Both the position numbers and the translations under genes were made by a program. From an uncultured Sphingobacteriia bacterium (GTDB lineage Bacteria > Bacteroidota > Bacteroidia > Chitinophagales > Chitinophagaceae): a stretch of 6,861 nt of DNA. Within the stretch, counting starts at the first letter, position 1, and every line of letters starts with the position of its first letter. The stretch covers positions 1-6,861 of the forward strand of contig CAMFKK010000131.1 of NCBI GenBank assembly GCA_945957225.1. The letters are read 5' to 3'. Under the pieces are notes generated by a model. That model searched no databases. It had not been told where the DNA came from and saw only the letters and a list, made by a program, of their open reading frames with translations. Positions 6,456-6,861 of the stretch are shown in pieces.

Positions 6456-6463
6456 TACCTTAG
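6456..6463 (+). promoter_or_regulatory. Candidate -7 box TACCTTAG of the isocitrate dehydrogenase gene
   Basis: Differs from TAnnTTTG at one fixed base. It lies 26 bases before the ATG at 6490. The nearest upstream TTTG (6427-6430) is 25 bases away, longer than usual. Suggestive only; the gene has no visible Shine-Dalgarno sequence. Confidence 0.33.
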
Positions 6464-6489
6464 TGCCCTTAAAAATTAAACGCTACGTT

Positions 6490-6861
6490 ATGGCTCAAAA
6501 AATCAAAGTGCTCAATCCAGTAGTAGAACTGGACGGGGATGAAATGACAAGAATCATCTGGAAGTTCATTAAAGACAAGTTGATCCTGCCTTATTTGGAT
6601 GTGGAAATTCAATATTATGACCTAGGGATGGAATACAGAGACCAAACCAATGACCAAGTAACGGTTGATGCTGCCAATGCTATCAAAGCCTGTGGAGTTG
6701 GTATCAAGTGTGCTACCATTACTCCTGACGAAGCAAGGGTTAAGGAGTTCAATCTAAAGCAAATGTGGAAGAGCCCCAATGGAACCATCCGGAATATCTT
6801 AGATGGTACTGTTTTCCGTGAGCCCATTGTTTGTAGCAATGTTCCAAGACTAGTTCCAAAC
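6490..6861 (+). CDS. icd: NADP-dependent isocitrate dehydrogenase, 5' part (cut by window end)
   Basis: Oxidative decarboxylation of isocitrate to 2-oxoglutarate with NADP+, in the TCA cycle. The frame is open from ATG 6490 to the last base, 124 codons ending in VPN; it has no stop in the window. The sequence begins MAQKIKVLNPVVELDGDEM and continues TRIIW, clearly the eukaryote-like (IDH1/IDH2) homodimeric subfamily rather than the E. coli type. Substrate-site residues visible are T78 in KCATITPDE, S95 and N97 in WKSPNGT, R101 and R110 in IRNILDGTVFR; the third arginine and catalytic Lys/Asp lie beyond the window. The start agrees with the family's N-terminus. It follows the transporter after 82 bases with a weak hairpin and a candidate promoter, so it is probably a separate unit. 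Confidence 0.95.
   Translation, partial: MAQKIKVLNPVVELDGDEMTRIIWKFIKDKLILPYLDVEIQYYDLGMEYRDQTNDQVTVDAANAIKACGVGIKCATITPDEARVKEFNLKQMWKSPNGTIRNILDGTVFREPIVCSNVPRLVPN

Noticed and set aside
6615..6839. A 74-codon open frame on the minus strand
   Set aside because: Lies wholly opposite the conserved isocitrate dehydrogenase start, has no recognisable motif and is a shadow frame.

Overview
The window is AT-rich bacterial DNA and almost fully coding. It most resembles a Bacteroidota chromosome, perhaps of the Chitinophagaceae type. Reasons: promoter candidates of the TAnnTTTG class, almost no Shine-Dalgarno sequences before the genes, a short Bacteroidota-like alpha-glucan phosphorylase homologue, a DtxR-type regulator of the 'SEENYIKAIF' kind, and an Nramp transporter fused to a universal-stress domain. 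Lineage is inferred from style and protein resemblance, not from a database search.

Layout, left to right: (1) the 3' end of a phosphodiester glycosidase (NAGPA domain) gene on +, which began before the window; (2) ubiX (flavin prenyltransferase) on -, meeting gene 1 stop to stop with no base between; (3) a GT35 alpha-glucan phosphorylase homologue on -, followed by a good intrinsic terminator; (4) a lipoprotein of unknown function on -, with four cysteines in its C-terminal part; (5) a 106-bp divergent intergenic region holding a 16-bp perfect interrupted palindrome on top of a TAnnTTTG box; (6) a DtxR/MntR-family metal-dependent repressor on +, and one base later (7) an Nramp (MntH-like) divalent metal transporter with a C-terminal UspA-like domain; (8) the first 124 codons of an NADP-dependent isocitrate dehydrogenase on +, cut by the window edge and open to its end.

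The clearest functional unit is genes 6 and 7: a metal-sensing repressor and the metal importer it most likely controls, in one transcript, with a probable autoregulatory operator covering the promoter. The divergent lipoprotein shares this control region and may or may not share the regulation. The other genes are metabolic housekeeping genes without an evident joint role.

The most interesting points are the phosphorylase homologue, where the lysine that normally binds pyridoxal phosphate is threonine (T451), the transporter-USP fusion with an altered nucleotide-binding motif, and the operator/promoter overlap. I see no mobile element, CRISPR array, tRNA, rRNA or clear riboswitch. No gene-free stretch exceeds about 150 bases.
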